Positions 39,073-39,089 of a DNA stretch of 39,089 nucleotides are shown here, piece by piece (positions within the stretch are counted from its first letter, which is position 1; the number at the start of each line of letters is the position of its first letter). The translations under genes and the position numbers were made by a program. The notes beneath the pieces are model-generated. The model saw only the letters and a list, made by a program, of their open reading frames with translations, did not search any database and was not told the DNA's origin. This stretch comes from a virus. Where the stretch lies: positions 1 to 39,089 of the IMG/VR virus record IMGVR_UViG_3300042934_000559. One strand, 5' to 3'.

Positions 39073-39089
39073 TGCCCGAGCCCACCCCC
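38963..39089. repeat. Right copy of 127-bp terminal direct repeat
   Basis: Exact copy of positions 1-127. Removing one copy gives a circular genome of about 38,962 bp. The repeat contains the 3' end of the DUF4406 gene and the first codons of the primase gene, so neither copy is an intergenic packaging end. Confidence 0.95.

Overview
The window is one complete, circularly permuted genome of a temperate siphovirus of a high-GC actinobacterium. The small zinc-ribbon and DUF-type proteins, the actinophage-style terminase and tail modules and the leaderless promoters suggest a host in Microbacteriaceae, perhaps Microbacterium; that placement is inference. The first 127 bases (1-127) are repeated exactly as the last 127 (38963-39089), so the unique genome is about 38,962 bp. 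The gene cut at position 1 is the 3' end of the gene at 38761-39072.

Two transcription units diverge from an immunity switch at about 34.97-35.04 kb. Rightward (plus), the early unit runs from a Cro-like regulator and an excisionase-like protein through a J-domain protein, a PD-(D/E)XK resolvase, a Cas4-like exonuclease and an SSB-like protein. It then crosses the contig ends into a primase-polymerase/helicase, a small DNA methyltransferase and a run of tiny, tightly overlapping genes ending at 6165. Leftward (minus) lie the repressor, an ImmA-like protease and an AP2-type tyrosine integrase (32.9-34.5 kb).

After an operator-rich gap (32474-32939) the late unit runs leftward from 32473 to 12384. 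In order it encodes small membrane, lipoprotein and zinc proteins, an HNH nuclease, terminase small and large subunits, portal, scaffold, major capsid and head-tail connectors. These are followed by the major tail protein, tail chaperones with a -1 frameshift, a tape measure, minor tail proteins, an M23 endolysin with a membrane/holin cassette that includes a collagen-like protein, small tail-fibre-like proteins and an SGNH-hydrolase tail protein.

The accessory region is 6167-12459. It holds a likely attP whose core is the 3' end of a host class Ib ribonucleotide reductase gene (nrdF, minus strand, stop at 6823), flanked by short repeats that look like integrase arm sites. It also holds a second, XerC/D-like recombinase, a DUF3263 protein, a P63C-domain protein, two small HTH-operon genes, and a two-gene leaderless unit with a small membrane protein and an O-antigen ligase/Wzy-like polytopic membrane protein. 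The last pair is the best candidate for lysogenic conversion of the host surface. No tRNA gene or CRISPR array was recognised by eye.
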